From Ustulina deusta (lineage: Eukaryota > Ascomycota > Sordariomycetes > Xylariales > Xylariaceae), in assembly GCA_023159155.1 (NCBI GenBank), contig JAJNNX010000118.1, forward strand, positions 1 through 18,194: 18,194 bases of DNA, written 5' to 3'. Positions 1 through 8,924 of this stretch are shown here, piece after piece. Below the pieces are notes generated by a model. That model saw only the letters and a program-made list of their open reading frames with translations. It was not told the origin of the DNA and searched no databases. The stretch's first letter is position 1, and the number at the start of each line of letters is the position of its first letter. A program made the position numbers and the translations under genes.

Positions 1-659
1 TTATAATTTTTAAGTTATATTCTTTTATTACTACTAAATAACTTTTTTTGTTATATTACATAAAATATTTATTTTTATTTATATTAGTTAGCTAGGCCTA
101 AAAAAAACTAAAACAAATATTTTATAAACTAGTAGTTTTATATATTTAAAAGTTTATTTTTTTTAATAATTAATTTAAAAAAATAGTAATTTTACTAATA
201 TAATAAATAAATATATAAATATAATTATAAAACTTAAAAAATAACTAAATTAATTTAATATTTTTAAAATTATTAAAATCTTAATTTAAAATTATTTAAA
301 TTTTTATAAGGTTAATTTTAATTTTACTTTAATTTTTATAACTATTTCTAAATAATTAATAATAAATATATTAAAATAAAACTTTTTAATATTTTTTTAA
401 TATTTAGCTTAATATAAATAATAAATTATTTTTTTATAATAAGTTTAGTACTATTTTTTAGTTTTAAAATAAATTAAAATATTATTTATATAAATATTTA
501 TAAATTTGTTTAAAAGTTTTTAAATTTATATATTAATAAAAGCTTACTATTAAATAGGTTTTATTTTTAAACTAAATAATAAAACTTTTTATTAAAATAT
601 TTTTTTATAAGTTTAAAAAAAAAAAATTTAATATAATTTTATAATTAATAATAATTAAA
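1..659. other. AT-converted DNA without recognisable feature
   Basis: Almost pure A/T sequence. I see no open frame of useful length, no RNA gene and no clear tandem repeat. It joins smoothly to the repeat starting near 660 and may be part of the same degraded element, but no second copy in this window tests that. Composition and lack of CpA fit RIP-degraded DNA. Confidence 0.6.
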
Positions 660-1672
660 TATAATATTATTAATATTTAAAGCTAGTATAATTTAATTTT
701 TTAAATATATATTTTTTTATTAATAATTAATTATAAATTTATACTTAATTAACTTAAGTTTAAATATAAATAAATCAAAAATAATATTTAAGTTTATATT
801 TTATTTAATAAAATTTATAATTAGCAATTTATTTATAAATTTCTTTTTAAATAAAATAAACTATATAAATATAAAATATTAATAAAAACTAAAAATATAT
901 TTTTTATTATTAAGTTTTAGTATTATATTAAATCTTAGTTATAATAATAATAAAGTTTTAGATTTTTTTTAAAAAAAAAACTCCTTTAAATATAATAGCT
1001 AAAAAAACAAAAAGTTTTATACTAATTTCATATATTAAAAATTTTTTTTTTTAAAAATAAAATCAGTTTATTATTAAAAATCTTTTATAGTACTATTTAA
1101 TTAATTTAAGTTTATTTTTTTTATAAAATATTGATTATTTTTAAGTTTTTTTTAAATAGTTTAGTATAGTTATTTTTAGTTATTATAAATTTAATTGCAA
1201 TAAGCTTTTTTAAAGTTTTTTTAACTAATTATTTTTATTTATTTTAATAAAAATAATTCTAAAAGTTTTATATAATTTTTTTAATAATAGTTTAAATTTT
1301 TATTTTTTAAAAGTTATTATATAAATTTTTTTTGTTTTAAGTTTAAAAGTTCTAGGTTTTTTTTTTATTTTTTTAGTTTTAGTTATTTTTAAAATAATTA
1401 TTTTAATATTTAATAATATTTTTTTAATGCTTAATTATATTAATTTATATTTTATTATTTATAACTAAAAAGTTTAACTATAATTATTAGCAAAAATTAA
1501 GCTAATAAAAATAAATTATTTAGCTAAATTAATTATTATTTTTAAGTTTTTATTAAAATATTTTGTTTTATTAATTATTTAATACTAATAATAATATTAT
1601 AACTAAAATTAATAATTTAAAATATTTAATTTTTAAATTATTAATAATTAATTTTTATAATATATATTAAAT
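660..1672. repeat. Dispersed repeat, copy 1 (uninterrupted)
   Basis: This segment aligns almost end to end with 3717-4633 joined to 8825-8924. Shared landmarks include the run atattattaatattt (664 and 3721), the run acaaaaagttttata, and ttaattatttaatac (1571 and 8828). Differences are mainly C/T and G/A transitions plus small indels, one of about 23 bp near 730-755 that is absent from copy 2. This copy shows the unbroken sequence at both points where copy 2 is interrupted, so it defines the insertion sites. No protein domain can be read in it. The repeat is probably a degraded transposon, but its class is not determined. Confidence 0.8.
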
Positions 1673-3535
1673 ATTTATAAACTTTATTAACTATTTTATT
1701 TTAATAATTATAAAGCTTTTAAAGTTTAGCTAGCTAAACAATTTTTATTTTTAATTATTGCTTAATTTATTATATAAACTTATAACTAATTATTAAAAAA
1801 ATATAAATTTTAATATTATTAATTTATAATTAAATAAATATTTTAAAAATAATTAATTTGTTTTAGTTATATATTTTAGCTAAAATAAATAAAAAAACTA
1901 ATAAAAATTTTTTTATTAGTTTTATTTGTTTTTTAAATCGGATAAATTACTAGAGCTATTTTTATTAAAGTTTTTTTTTACTAGTTAAATATTTAAAACT
2001 TTAAACTTTTAATTAAAATAATTAATTAATATATATTTTTTATTATTATAAATAAAATAAGTTTTATTATTTTAATAAGCTTTTTTTTTTTTATAATTAG
2101 CGCTTGTTTTAATTGTTTTAAAATAAATATTTTAAAAATTTTAAAATTAACTAAAAATTAGTAAGCTAGTTTGCTAAAAACTTAATTATTTAAATTAGAT
2201 TTTTGTTTAATTAAACTAATAAATTTCAGTTTATTAATAATTTTTATAAACTTATTTAGTAGTATATATTAATTTAATAATTTTATTAATAAATAATTTA
2301 TAAAAAATATTTAAATTTATATAAAAATAGTTTTATAATTTATATTTTTATTATAATTTAATAAATTAATATTTTTAAACTAAACTATTAAATATAAAAA
2401 TAAATTTCTTAATATTTTTATTAGTTTTATATATATAAACTTAAAATATTTTATAAATAATAGCTATTTAATTAAAATTATAATAAATTATTAATAAAGT
2501 TTAAATTATTTTAGTAATATTATTAAATAGTTTTTTAATTAATTAAAAATATATTTTTATTAATTTTTTAAAATGTTTTTTTAATTACTTTATAATATAT
2601 TAAAATTAATTATTTTTAGTTTAAAATATAATAATATTTTTATTTAGTTTTTTTATTAGTTTATAAACCTAGTTATTAAATAAAGTTTTATTTTTTATAA
2701 ACTTACTAGAATTAGTTTTTTATATTTTAGTTTTTTTATTATAAATAAAGTTTAAAGTACTAAAACATAAACTAATAAAATAAAAAATAAATAAAGCAAT
2801 AAAACTAAAAAATTTAAAATTAATATTTTTAAATATATTTTTTATTATTAAATTATAGTTATTTTTTAAAAATATTAAAATAAACATATTAAAAAATTAA
2901 TACTTTATTTTTGTTATTTATTAAAAAAGTTTTATTAGAACTATTATAAAATTATAAACTTATATAGCTATAATATTTAGTGCTATATTTTTAAATATAT
3001 TATTTATTTTAAGTTGTTTTAGTTCTAATTTAAATTTTACTTTTTTAAGTTTTAACTTTTTGTTTTTTTTAGATTTATTTTTAAGTATTAGTTTGTTTAA
3101 AACGTTTATAAAAAAATCTAATATTTAATTTTTTTTTTTTTATAAAAAAAGAAATTTTAAAATTATTTAATAATCAAAAGCTAACTATATTTAAAAATTA
3201 ATATTGTTTTAATTGTTTAAAAACTAAAAATAAAATAAAAATATTTAAAGTTAAGTTTTTTATAGTTTATTAGCTTTTAAATAATATAAAAATTAAAAGT
3301 TTTATTAAAGTTATATTAAAATTAAATTTATATTATAAAATATATAATTTTTTATATTAAATATATAACTAAAAAAAAAAGTTTATTTATATTTTATTAA
3401 TTATAGCAAAATAAAAAATATATATTTATTAAATATTTATTAATAAATAATTAATAAGCTTAAAGTAATATTATAATTAGTTAAATAAAAATTTTATAGC
3501 TAGTTTATTAATATTATAAATAAAGATTTTAAGCT
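1673..3535. other. Continuation of degraded repeat, no intact gene
   Basis: About 1.9 kb of A/T-rich sequence follows the part of copy 1 that is duplicated in the window. Every frame is cut by frequent TAA/TAG. The plus strand is T-rich in places and the minus strand reads lysine-rich, but no domain is recognisable. It ends at a long A tract, so it may be the 3' part of one transposon copy. This is inference only, because no second copy lies in the window. Confidence 0.45.
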
Positions 3536-3557
3536 AAAAAAAAAAAAAAAAAAAAAA
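3536..3557 (+). other. 22-nt poly(A) tract, possible retrotransposon 3' end
   Basis: An uninterrupted run of 22 A lies at the boundary between the degraded repeat and a less degraded island. Such a tract is typical of the 3' end of a plus-strand LINE or another poly(A)-tailed insertion. In DNA this AT-rich a homopolymer can also arise by chance or slippage, and I could not identify a flanking target duplication. Confidence 0.4.
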
Positions 3558-3716
3558 TCAAAATTTATAAAATAAATAAATATAAACTTTATATATATAG
3601 TTATAGAGTTAGGTTGGTCCGTGCGCAGATTTCTTATTTTATTGCTATATAGGTCTAAAGTTCTTGCAAGTTTTGCTAAAACTATACCTAAGACTATATA
3701 GACTATACTAACTATT
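3558..3716. other. Short less-degraded island between two repeat copies
   Basis: From about 3601 the base composition changes: G and C reappear, including GTGCGCAG near 3621. The stretch ends where repeat copy 2 begins at about 3717. The 21 nt at 3608-3628 match, in inverted orientation and with about four mismatches, the sequence at 5086-5106 inside the 4.2-kb element. It may be a remnant of an element related to that interior. No gene is visible. Confidence 0.45.
3645..3701. repeat. Imperfect inverted repeat (hairpin)
   Basis: The arms ctatataggtct (3645-3656) and agactatatag (3691-3701) are complementary apart from one extra base. They enclose a 34-nt loop that contains the small palindrome cttgcaag. 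It resembles the ~40-nt hairpins spread through the 4.2-kb element but is not an obvious copy of them. It could act as a transcript stem-loop or be a remnant of a palindromic repeat. Confidence 0.5.
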
Positions 3717-4633
3717 ATAAATATTATTAATATTTAAAACTAATATAATTTAATTTTTTAAATATATTTTTTTTATTAATAATTAATTTAAGTTTAAATA
3801 TAAATAAAATAAAAATAATATTTAAGTTTATATTTTATTTAATAAAATTTATAATTAATAATTTATTTATAAACTTTTTTTTAAATAAAATAAACTATAT
3901 AAATATTTAATATAAATAAAGTTTAAAAATATTTTTTATTATTATTAAGTTTTAGTATTATATTAAATTTTAGTTATAATAATAATAAAATTTTTAAAAT
4001 TTTAAATATAATAATTAAAAAAACAAAAAGTTTTATATTAACTTTATATATTTAAAGTTTTTTTTTTTTTAAATAAAATTAGTTTATTATTAAAAGTTTT
4101 TTATAGTATTACTTAATTAATTTAAATTTCTTTTTTTTTATAAAATATTAATTATTTTTAAGTTTTTTTTTAAATAATTTAATATAATTATTTTTAATTA
4201 TTATAAATTTAATTATAATAAGTTTTTTTTAAAGTTTTTTTACTTAATTATTTTTATTTATTTTAATAAAAATAATTTTAAAAATTTTGTAAAATTTTTT
4301 TAATAGTAGCTTAGTTTTTTTTTTTTTTAAAGTTATTATATAAACTTTTTTTATTTTAGGTTTTAAAATCTTAAGCTTTTTTTATATTTTTTTAGTTTTA
4401 GTTATTTCTAAAATAATTATTTTATTTTTAAAAAATTGTTTTAATATTTAATAATATTTTTTTAACGCTTAATTATATTAATTAATATTTTTTTATATTT
4501 TTAAATTTATATTTTATTATTTATAATTAAAAAATTTAACTATAATTATAAGCAAAAATTAAACTAATAAAAATAAATTATTTAGCTAGATTAATTATTA
4601 TTTTTAAGTTTTTATTAAAATATTTTATTTTAT
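3717..4633. repeat. Dispersed repeat, copy 2, left part
   Basis: Colinear with copy 1 from 660 to 1571. Homology stops exactly at 4633, where TGTAGTAGGG of the inserted element begins, and resumes at about 8825. It is more AT-converted than copy 1 at several sites (for example ttagcaat versus ttaataat), as expected of independently RIP-mutated copies. No coding sequence is recognisable. Confidence 0.8.
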
Positions 4634-4701
4634 TGTAGTAGGGCTAGTGCTAGCGGCCTGCTAGCAGCTGCGAATGTGGCTGCACGTTAATTGTTAGCTG
4701 T

Positions 4702-4725
4702 ATTCGGGCCGCCTGCGGCCCGAAT
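4702..4725. repeat. GC-rich 11-bp perfect hairpin in 5' LTR
   Basis: The arms attcgggccgc and gcggcccgaat are perfectly complementary around a 2-nt loop. The same hairpin is present in the 3' LTR at 8625-8648 with one C-to-T change. It is among the most GC-rich spots in the window. Its C residues lie mostly in CpC, CpG and CpT steps, which RIP spares relative to CpA. It may form a stem-loop in the element's RNA or bind a protein; function is unknown. Confidence 0.75.
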
Positions 4726-4750
4726 CGGATGATCTTTAGCTATATTCAAG

Positions 4751-4770
4751 GGTTCGAATAGCTATAAAAG
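4751..4770 (+). promoter_or_regulatory. TATA box with upstream GGTTCGAATAG in 5' LTR
   Basis: TATAAAAG at 4763-4770 is a good RNA polymerase II TATA box in the position expected of an LTR promoter, and it is identical in the 3' LTR (8686-8693). Just upstream, GGTTCGAATAG resembles a Pol III B box (GGTTCGANNCC) apart from its last two bases and is also kept in both LTRs. Promoter function is inferred. Confidence 0.5.
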
Positions 4771-5566
4771 CTTTCGAACTTCTTAAAGCAATACTTATTT
4801 TATATGTATAGTATTTATACTAGTTTTTTAATAGTAAGCGTTCTAGATTGTTTTTATTATTTTTAGTTGTTTTTAATATTAAGTTGCTTTGCTTTTTTTT
4901 AATAGTATTTTTAGTAAAGCTATAATAAAGCAGTTTTTTATATAAATTTATATATAATAATGCTTATAAATGTTTATTGCTTTTTAAAGCATAACTTATA
5001 ATCGGAGATCAATCGTTTGATGTTTTTTTATATAAATTATTATACAAATATGTTTATAAACTGTTAATTGCCTTAATGCTAGCTCTGCGCAAAGACCAAC
5101 CTAGTTAGAAAACCAACCTAGCTAATATACTGCCGATCAGTCAGCTAGGCGATTAGCCAACCTACGAATAGCCAATTCCCTATATAAATATATCTACGAG
5201 CAGCTTCCTATACAAATCTATATATAAGTCTGCTTATGGCTATACACTTTCCGGGAAGCCTAGTTTGTATTGATTAGTCCGTTTATATGTCCGTACGACC
5301 AACCAAGCCAGCTTAGCCACGTTGATCAGCCTTGCTGCCCTTGCTGCTTTAGCTATACGCACTTACCGCCGAGTCCTTTGCCAGAATATACGTACGAGCA
5401 ACCCGCCATATAATTTTGTATACGAACTTGTTTGCAGCTGTCCGAGTCTAGGGAAGCTTTTAAGTGGTTACTTTAGTTAGTTAGCTAGGCTAGCTATACG
5501 TGTTAATTAGCTGATTTAGTCTAGTTTTGTATTAATTAGTTAGTTTATATGTTTATATACACGTTT

Positions 5567-5604
5567 AAGCAGTCCGCTATATAAATTTATATACGAACGT
5601 GCTT
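5567..5604. repeat. Representative ~40-nt hairpin unit
   Basis: The arms aagca and tgctt flank an internal pairing of ctatataa with ttatatac-type sequence around an A/T palindrome. The same design, with different outer arms, recurs through the interior, for example near 4926-4962 (arms aagca and tgctt) and 5197-5230 (arms agcag and ctgct). Confidence 0.5.
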
Positions 5605-5960
5605 TTACTTGTACGCTATATATATAATATATTAATTAGCTAATTGCTTTTGTTTTTTAAGCTTTGTTAGCTTATCGCTAGTAATACGTGTTAATTAGCC
5701 TAATTAGCTTATTGCTTTGTTAGCTAGCTATATATATTGCTAAGTTAGTTATATTGCTAAAGCAGTTATATTACTTAAGTCAGTTAATTAGTTAGTTTTT
5801 TTATTAAAAAGTTGTTCGAGTAGACCTATATATTATTTGTATACAAATATATTTATATGCTTTCTAATCTAAAAAAAGTTCTTTGTTCTACGCCGCTAAT
5901 CAGTTAAATAGTTAGTTAATTAGCTAATTGCTTTGTAAATATATCTTTATTTAAATATAC

Positions 5961-6006
5961 TTACAAGCTAAATCCTATATAAGTTACTATATAAACTAGC
6001 TTGTAA
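5961..6006. repeat. 46-nt hairpin unit with 9-bp perfect arms
   Basis: The arms ttacaagct (5961-5969) and agcttgtaa (5998-6006) are perfectly complementary. Between them, cctatataagttactatata can pair further. It belongs to the recurring hairpin series of the interior. Confidence 0.6.
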
Positions 6007-6407
6007 ATATATAGCTTCTAGAAAAACTTTTATTCTAGCTTATAATTACTAATCGCTAACTTTGCTGCGTTGATTAGCTAAATTGCCTTGTTAGCTAGCT
6101 ATATATATTACTACTTATATTAATTAATTATTTATATTAATTAGTTAAGTCTATATTTAAATACTTATATAAACAAGTTGCTATATAAGTTTATATATAA
6201 ACCTACTTATATATATATTATCTATAGAAAGCTATTGCTTTAAAAAACCCTTTGTTTAGTTAACGTTTTATTAGTAGTTAACCGGATCCTCTGTTATAAA
6301 TAGTCCTACGAATAGATCCCTATATATTTTATATATAAATACGTTTATAGCGCTATAGCTTACGGGAAGGTCTGCTCCAAGCCTTTATTAGCTATATATA
6401 TACTTCC

Positions 6408-6480
6408 GTTTTTAGTATTTTTAGTATTTCTAGCGTTTTTAGCATATTTAGCATTTTTATTATTTTTTGTTATTTTTAGG
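6408..6480 (+). repeat. Short tandem repeat of about 9-10 bp
   Basis: Seven or so degenerate units close to tttttagtat / tttttagcat follow one another (tttagtattt, ttagtatttc, tagcgttttt, agcatattta, gcattttta). It is a minisatellite-like run inside the non-coding interior, with no coding reading. Confidence 0.55.
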
Positions 6481-6506
6481 CTTTTAAGCTATTAATTAGT
6501 TAGTTC

Positions 6507-6542
6507 CTATATAAGTTACTGTATAAACAAGTACTTATATAG
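6507..6542. repeat. 36-nt hairpin unit with 10-bp arms
   Basis: ctatataagt (6507-6516) is perfectly complementary to acttatatag (6533-6542), with a 16-nt loop. It is another member of the interior hairpin series. Confidence 0.6.
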
Positions 6543-7699
6543 TTTATATAAAAATTAGCTCGAATATATATAGTCTAAAAGAAGCACTATTTAGACTTTG
6601 TTTTTAAAGCTTTGTTTTAAAAGCGTTATTTTTGTTGCAATATTAACGCTATATATCGCTTTCTATATTATTAATTAGCTATACGTATTGTTAATTATTT
6701 AGTTACGTTATTAATTAGCTAGGCCTTTTATATTTAGTAGCTTACAAACATATTTATATATAAATTTATATATAAACATATTTATAGCTTATAAAAAAGC
6801 GTTTATTTATAGTTTTAATCAATAAATTATTATGTTATTAATTAGCTAGTTCTTTGTTTTAGTAGTTATACGTTTAGTTTTTATGTTTTATAGCTATATA
6901 AGTAAATCCCTATATAATTTATATATAAATATATTTTTATACCTATGGTTTAAAAGAAGCTATTAATTAGCTAGCCAATTAATAAACTGCTCTACTACTA
7001 ATCGGTTAATTTAGCTATATACTGCATTAATTAGTTATATATATATATTAGCTAGTTTAGCTGTTATATATATGATTAATTAGCAATTTAGCTAATATAT
7101 ACGCGTACGAGCAGCCACCCATACTAATTTATATGTATATATGTTTATATTAATATATTATACCTTGTTTGCTGTTGATTAGCGATTTTTAGCTATTTTG
7201 TTACACTTGCTGTTAATTAGCTAGTTTATTACGTTTTTAGTTGCGTACGAGCAGGCGTACATATAATTTTCTATGCGAACCTATTTGCACATACATTAAT
7301 CACCTATGCAAAGGCTTTCCGATTAGCCCTACACCGTTTATACCGATCAGTTTATTTGTTTGCTATGCCGATTAATTAGTATATTATATAAAAAATATAG
7401 GCATATAAACAATTGTTTATATAAATTATATAGTAATATATATATAATATTATATATATAATACGCTAATTAGTTAAATTACTATTATTATATTAACTAT
7501 GTAATTTATTATATATAAGCAACTTTTTATCTTATTTTATATATAAACTTATTTGCACTATATAAATTTATATAGTTAGTTGCATTACTGATTAGTTTGT
7601 TATTATTACACGTATAACATAGCACTAACGAATTATTATTATTATATTAATCAGTTATTTAGTTACGTACGAATAACTACCTATACTATTTATATGTGA

Positions 7700-7910
7700 A
7701 CTTGTTTATATTATATATATTATATAATTATTGCAGTACTACTAATTAATTAGTTTGTTATTGCTATACTAATTAGTTATTTTATTATATATAAACAACT
7801 CTCTATATTATTTTATATATAGACTTGTTTATACTATATATATTATATAGTTATTATAGTACTACTAATTAATTAATGTCTTATTGCTGCGCTAATTAGC
7901 TATTTTGTAT
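7700..7910 (+). repeat. Tandem repeat, period 123 bp
   Basis: Two adjacent units align closely. acttgttta occurs at 7700 and 7823, and agtactactaattaatta at 7735 and 7858, both 123 bp apart. The intervening tatatattatata and ttattgc-type blocks also match, with mostly transition differences. A looser third unit lies upstream (acttatttgcacta at 7548 and attagtttgtta at 7591). This is the clearest evidence that the interior is a satellite-like array. Confidence 0.65.
7791..7832. repeat. 42-nt hairpin unit with 8-bp perfect arms
   Basis: ataaacaa (7791-7798) pairs with ttgtttat (7825-7832). Inside, ctctatat can pair with atatatag. It sits within the 123-bp tandem unit, showing that the hairpin is part of the repeated unit. 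Confidence 0.6.
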
Positions 7911-8269
7911 GTGTATATATAGCACTGCTAATATATTATTGCTGCGCTGCTAATCTATAATTTTTTTTTTGCGTACGAGCAGCTACCTATACTAATTTAT
8001 ATAGGGTTGCGTTTATACTTGCAATTTTTAGAATTATTTATAAAAATCTATTTATAAAGCTAATCAAGGCTTATTTTATAAACTCCGACCTATATATATA
8101 TTATTAAAAAATATTACTATAGTTATATAAAGATTTAATTTGGGTTCGAAGTAGTAGCTAACTATAGTACTTATTTAAGTTCTAATACAAAATATTAGTA
8201 AATACTGCTATATATATTAGGTCTAGATAGAATTATATATATTTTATATAGGAATATATTAATAGAATA

Positions 8270-8546
8270 CAAAAGAATAGGTTATTTGAAGGGCTAAAGG
8301 GTTATGCTATACGAGGCATACGGACCAAAGGAAGAAACTATAGACCAAGGGAAATTAATTGTAATATGCGACCGGTTTAGCAATTGGCTGATTAAGGGCT
8401 TGGTGGCCTAGTGGGTTAGGGCTGGTTTTTCTTTTCTAGGCTGTTAAGGCCTAGGGGTTCGAGTGGGTGTTGTATTGTATTGTTTTTTTTGGTATTTTTA
8501 GCCCTGCAGTTAGATTCAAAGCTATCTAAAGAATAAAGCTCCAAAT
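8270..8546 (+). other. GC-richer patch at the 3' end of the element interior
   Basis: Base composition changes sharply here, with purine-rich words such as gaagggctaaaggg and gaccaagggaaat and only mild AT conversion. The patch leads into the polypurine tract and 3' LTR. It has no long open frame. It holds the Pol III-like module described separately. It is the best preserved part of the interior and may be the segment that matters for replication of the element. Confidence 0.5.
8395..8490 (+). ncRNA. tRNA-like / SINE-like Pol III module (candidate)
   Basis: TGGCCTAGTGGG at 8404-8415 fits the Pol III A-box consensus TRGCNNAGYNGG, and the wider stretch resembles the D-arm of class II (Ser/Leu) tRNAs. 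GGTTCGAGT at 8456-8464 fits the B box except at its end. Between them, ctaggc (8436-8441) and gcctag (8449-8454) form a perfect 6-bp stem with a 7-nt loop, placed like a long variable arm or an anticodon arm. A run of eight T at 8483-8490 could terminate transcription. Against a functional tRNA: the T-stem bases do not pair, no acceptor stem is evident, and a T-rich run at 8426-8435 would tend to terminate early. A tRNA-derived SINE head or chance resemblance are both possible. Confidence 0.35.
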
Positions 8547-8554
8547 AAGGGAAG
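8547..8554 (+). promoter_or_regulatory. Polypurine tract before 3' LTR
   Basis: aagggaag ends two bases before the TG of the right terminal repeat. This is the position of the plus-strand priming site in LTR retrotransposons. A near-identical tract occurs on the minus strand at 9773-9780 next to the palindrome. Confidence 0.6.
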
Positions 8555-8556
8555 TT

Positions 8557-8824
8557 TGTAGTAGGGCTAGTACTAGCGGCCCGCTAGCAGCTGCGAATGT
8601 GGCTGCACGTTAATTGTTAGCTATATTTGGGCCGCCTGCGGCCCGAATCAACTGATCTTCGGCTATATTTAGGGGTTCGAATAGCTATAAAAGCTTTTAA
8701 ACTTCTTAAAGCAATACTTATTTTATATATATAGTATTTATACTAGTTTTCTAGTAGTAGGCGCTCTAGATTATCTTTATTATTTTTAGTTGTTTTTAGT
8801 TTTAAGTTGCCCTGTTTTTTATTA
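8557..8824 (+). repeat. 3' LTR of the 4.2-kb element
   Basis: About 268 bp, matching 4634-4907 at roughly 90%, with almost all differences being transitions in both directions, so both copies were mutated. It carries the same TG start, hairpin (8625-8648, one C-to-T), GGTTCGAATAG (8674) and TATAAAAG (8686). The end at 8824 is inferred from where repeat copy 2 resumes. Confidence 0.8.
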
Positions 8825-8924
8825 TTATTAATTATTTAATACTAATAATAATATTATAACTAAAATTAATAATTTAAAATATTTAGTTTTTAAATTATTA
8901 ATTATTAATTTTTATTATATATAT
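8825..8924. repeat. Dispersed repeat, copy 2, right part
   Basis: Colinear with copy 1 at about 1568-1669 (ttaattatttaatac, aataatattataac and attaattttta landmarks). It follows the 3' LTR directly and stops at 8924, where a second TGTAGTAGGG begins. Copy 1 runs on without a break at the matching point, so a second insertion starts here. I did not find the remainder of copy 2 further right; it is either beyond the window or too mutated to see. Confidence 0.75.

Larger units (their letters stand above)
4634..4907 (+). repeat. 5' LTR of the 4.2-kb element
   Basis: About 274 bp, roughly 90% identical to 8557-8824. I count about 24 differences, some 22 of them transitions, which is the mark of RIP. 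In order it holds the TGTAGTAGGGCTAG terminus, a GC-rich stem-loop at 4702-4725, a GGTTCGAATAG stretch at 4751 and TATAAAAG at 4763. The right boundary is approximate because it runs through a T tract. Confidence 0.8.
4908..8270. repeat. Non-coding interior: degenerate hairpin/satellite array
   Basis: This interior has no open frame of note. It is built from recurring blocks: attaattagctag-type linkers, a tacgagcag-type word (5196, 5391, 7105, 7248, 7973) and a core close to tatataaatttatata followed by gaacttgttt-type sequence. The word-to-word spacing is irregular, mostly 120-195 bp. Many blocks fold as ~40-nt hairpins. Composition is clearly less AT-converted than the flanking repeats, with many surviving CpG such as cgtacg. 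Short tandem runs are listed separately. It looks like a decayed satellite captured between LTRs rather than mutated gag-pol, though heavy RIP of a formerly longer coding region cannot be fully excluded. Confidence 0.55.
4634..8824 (+). mobile_element. Non-coding LTR-type element inserted in repeat copy 2
   Basis: Direct terminal repeats (4634-4907 and 8557-8824) begin TGTAGTAGGG and bound a 3.65-kb interior. A polypurine tract (aagggaag) sits 2 nt before the right repeat, fixing plus orientation. The element splits repeat copy 2 at a point unbroken in copy 1. Both flanks carry ttat (4630-4633 and 8825-8828), a candidate target duplication; extended to 5 bp it reads tttat versus attat. The repeat ends in TA, which fits a RIP-altered CA terminus. 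No gag, protease, reverse transcriptase or integrase frame is visible. The interior is too short for a full gypsy or copia coding region and is satellite-like, so a non-autonomous element mobilised in trans is the likeliest reading. I could not identify a primer-binding site after the left repeat. Confidence 0.75.

Noticed and set aside
4908..8270. CRISPR-like array in the hairpin repeats
   Set aside because: Repeat units are degenerate with irregular spacing, there are no uniform spacers or cas genes, and they lie inside an LTR-bounded element.
8404..8464. Functional class II tRNA gene
   Set aside because: A- and B-box-like words are present, but no acceptor stem is evident, the T-stem does not pair, and a T-rich run interrupts the D-to-anticodon region.
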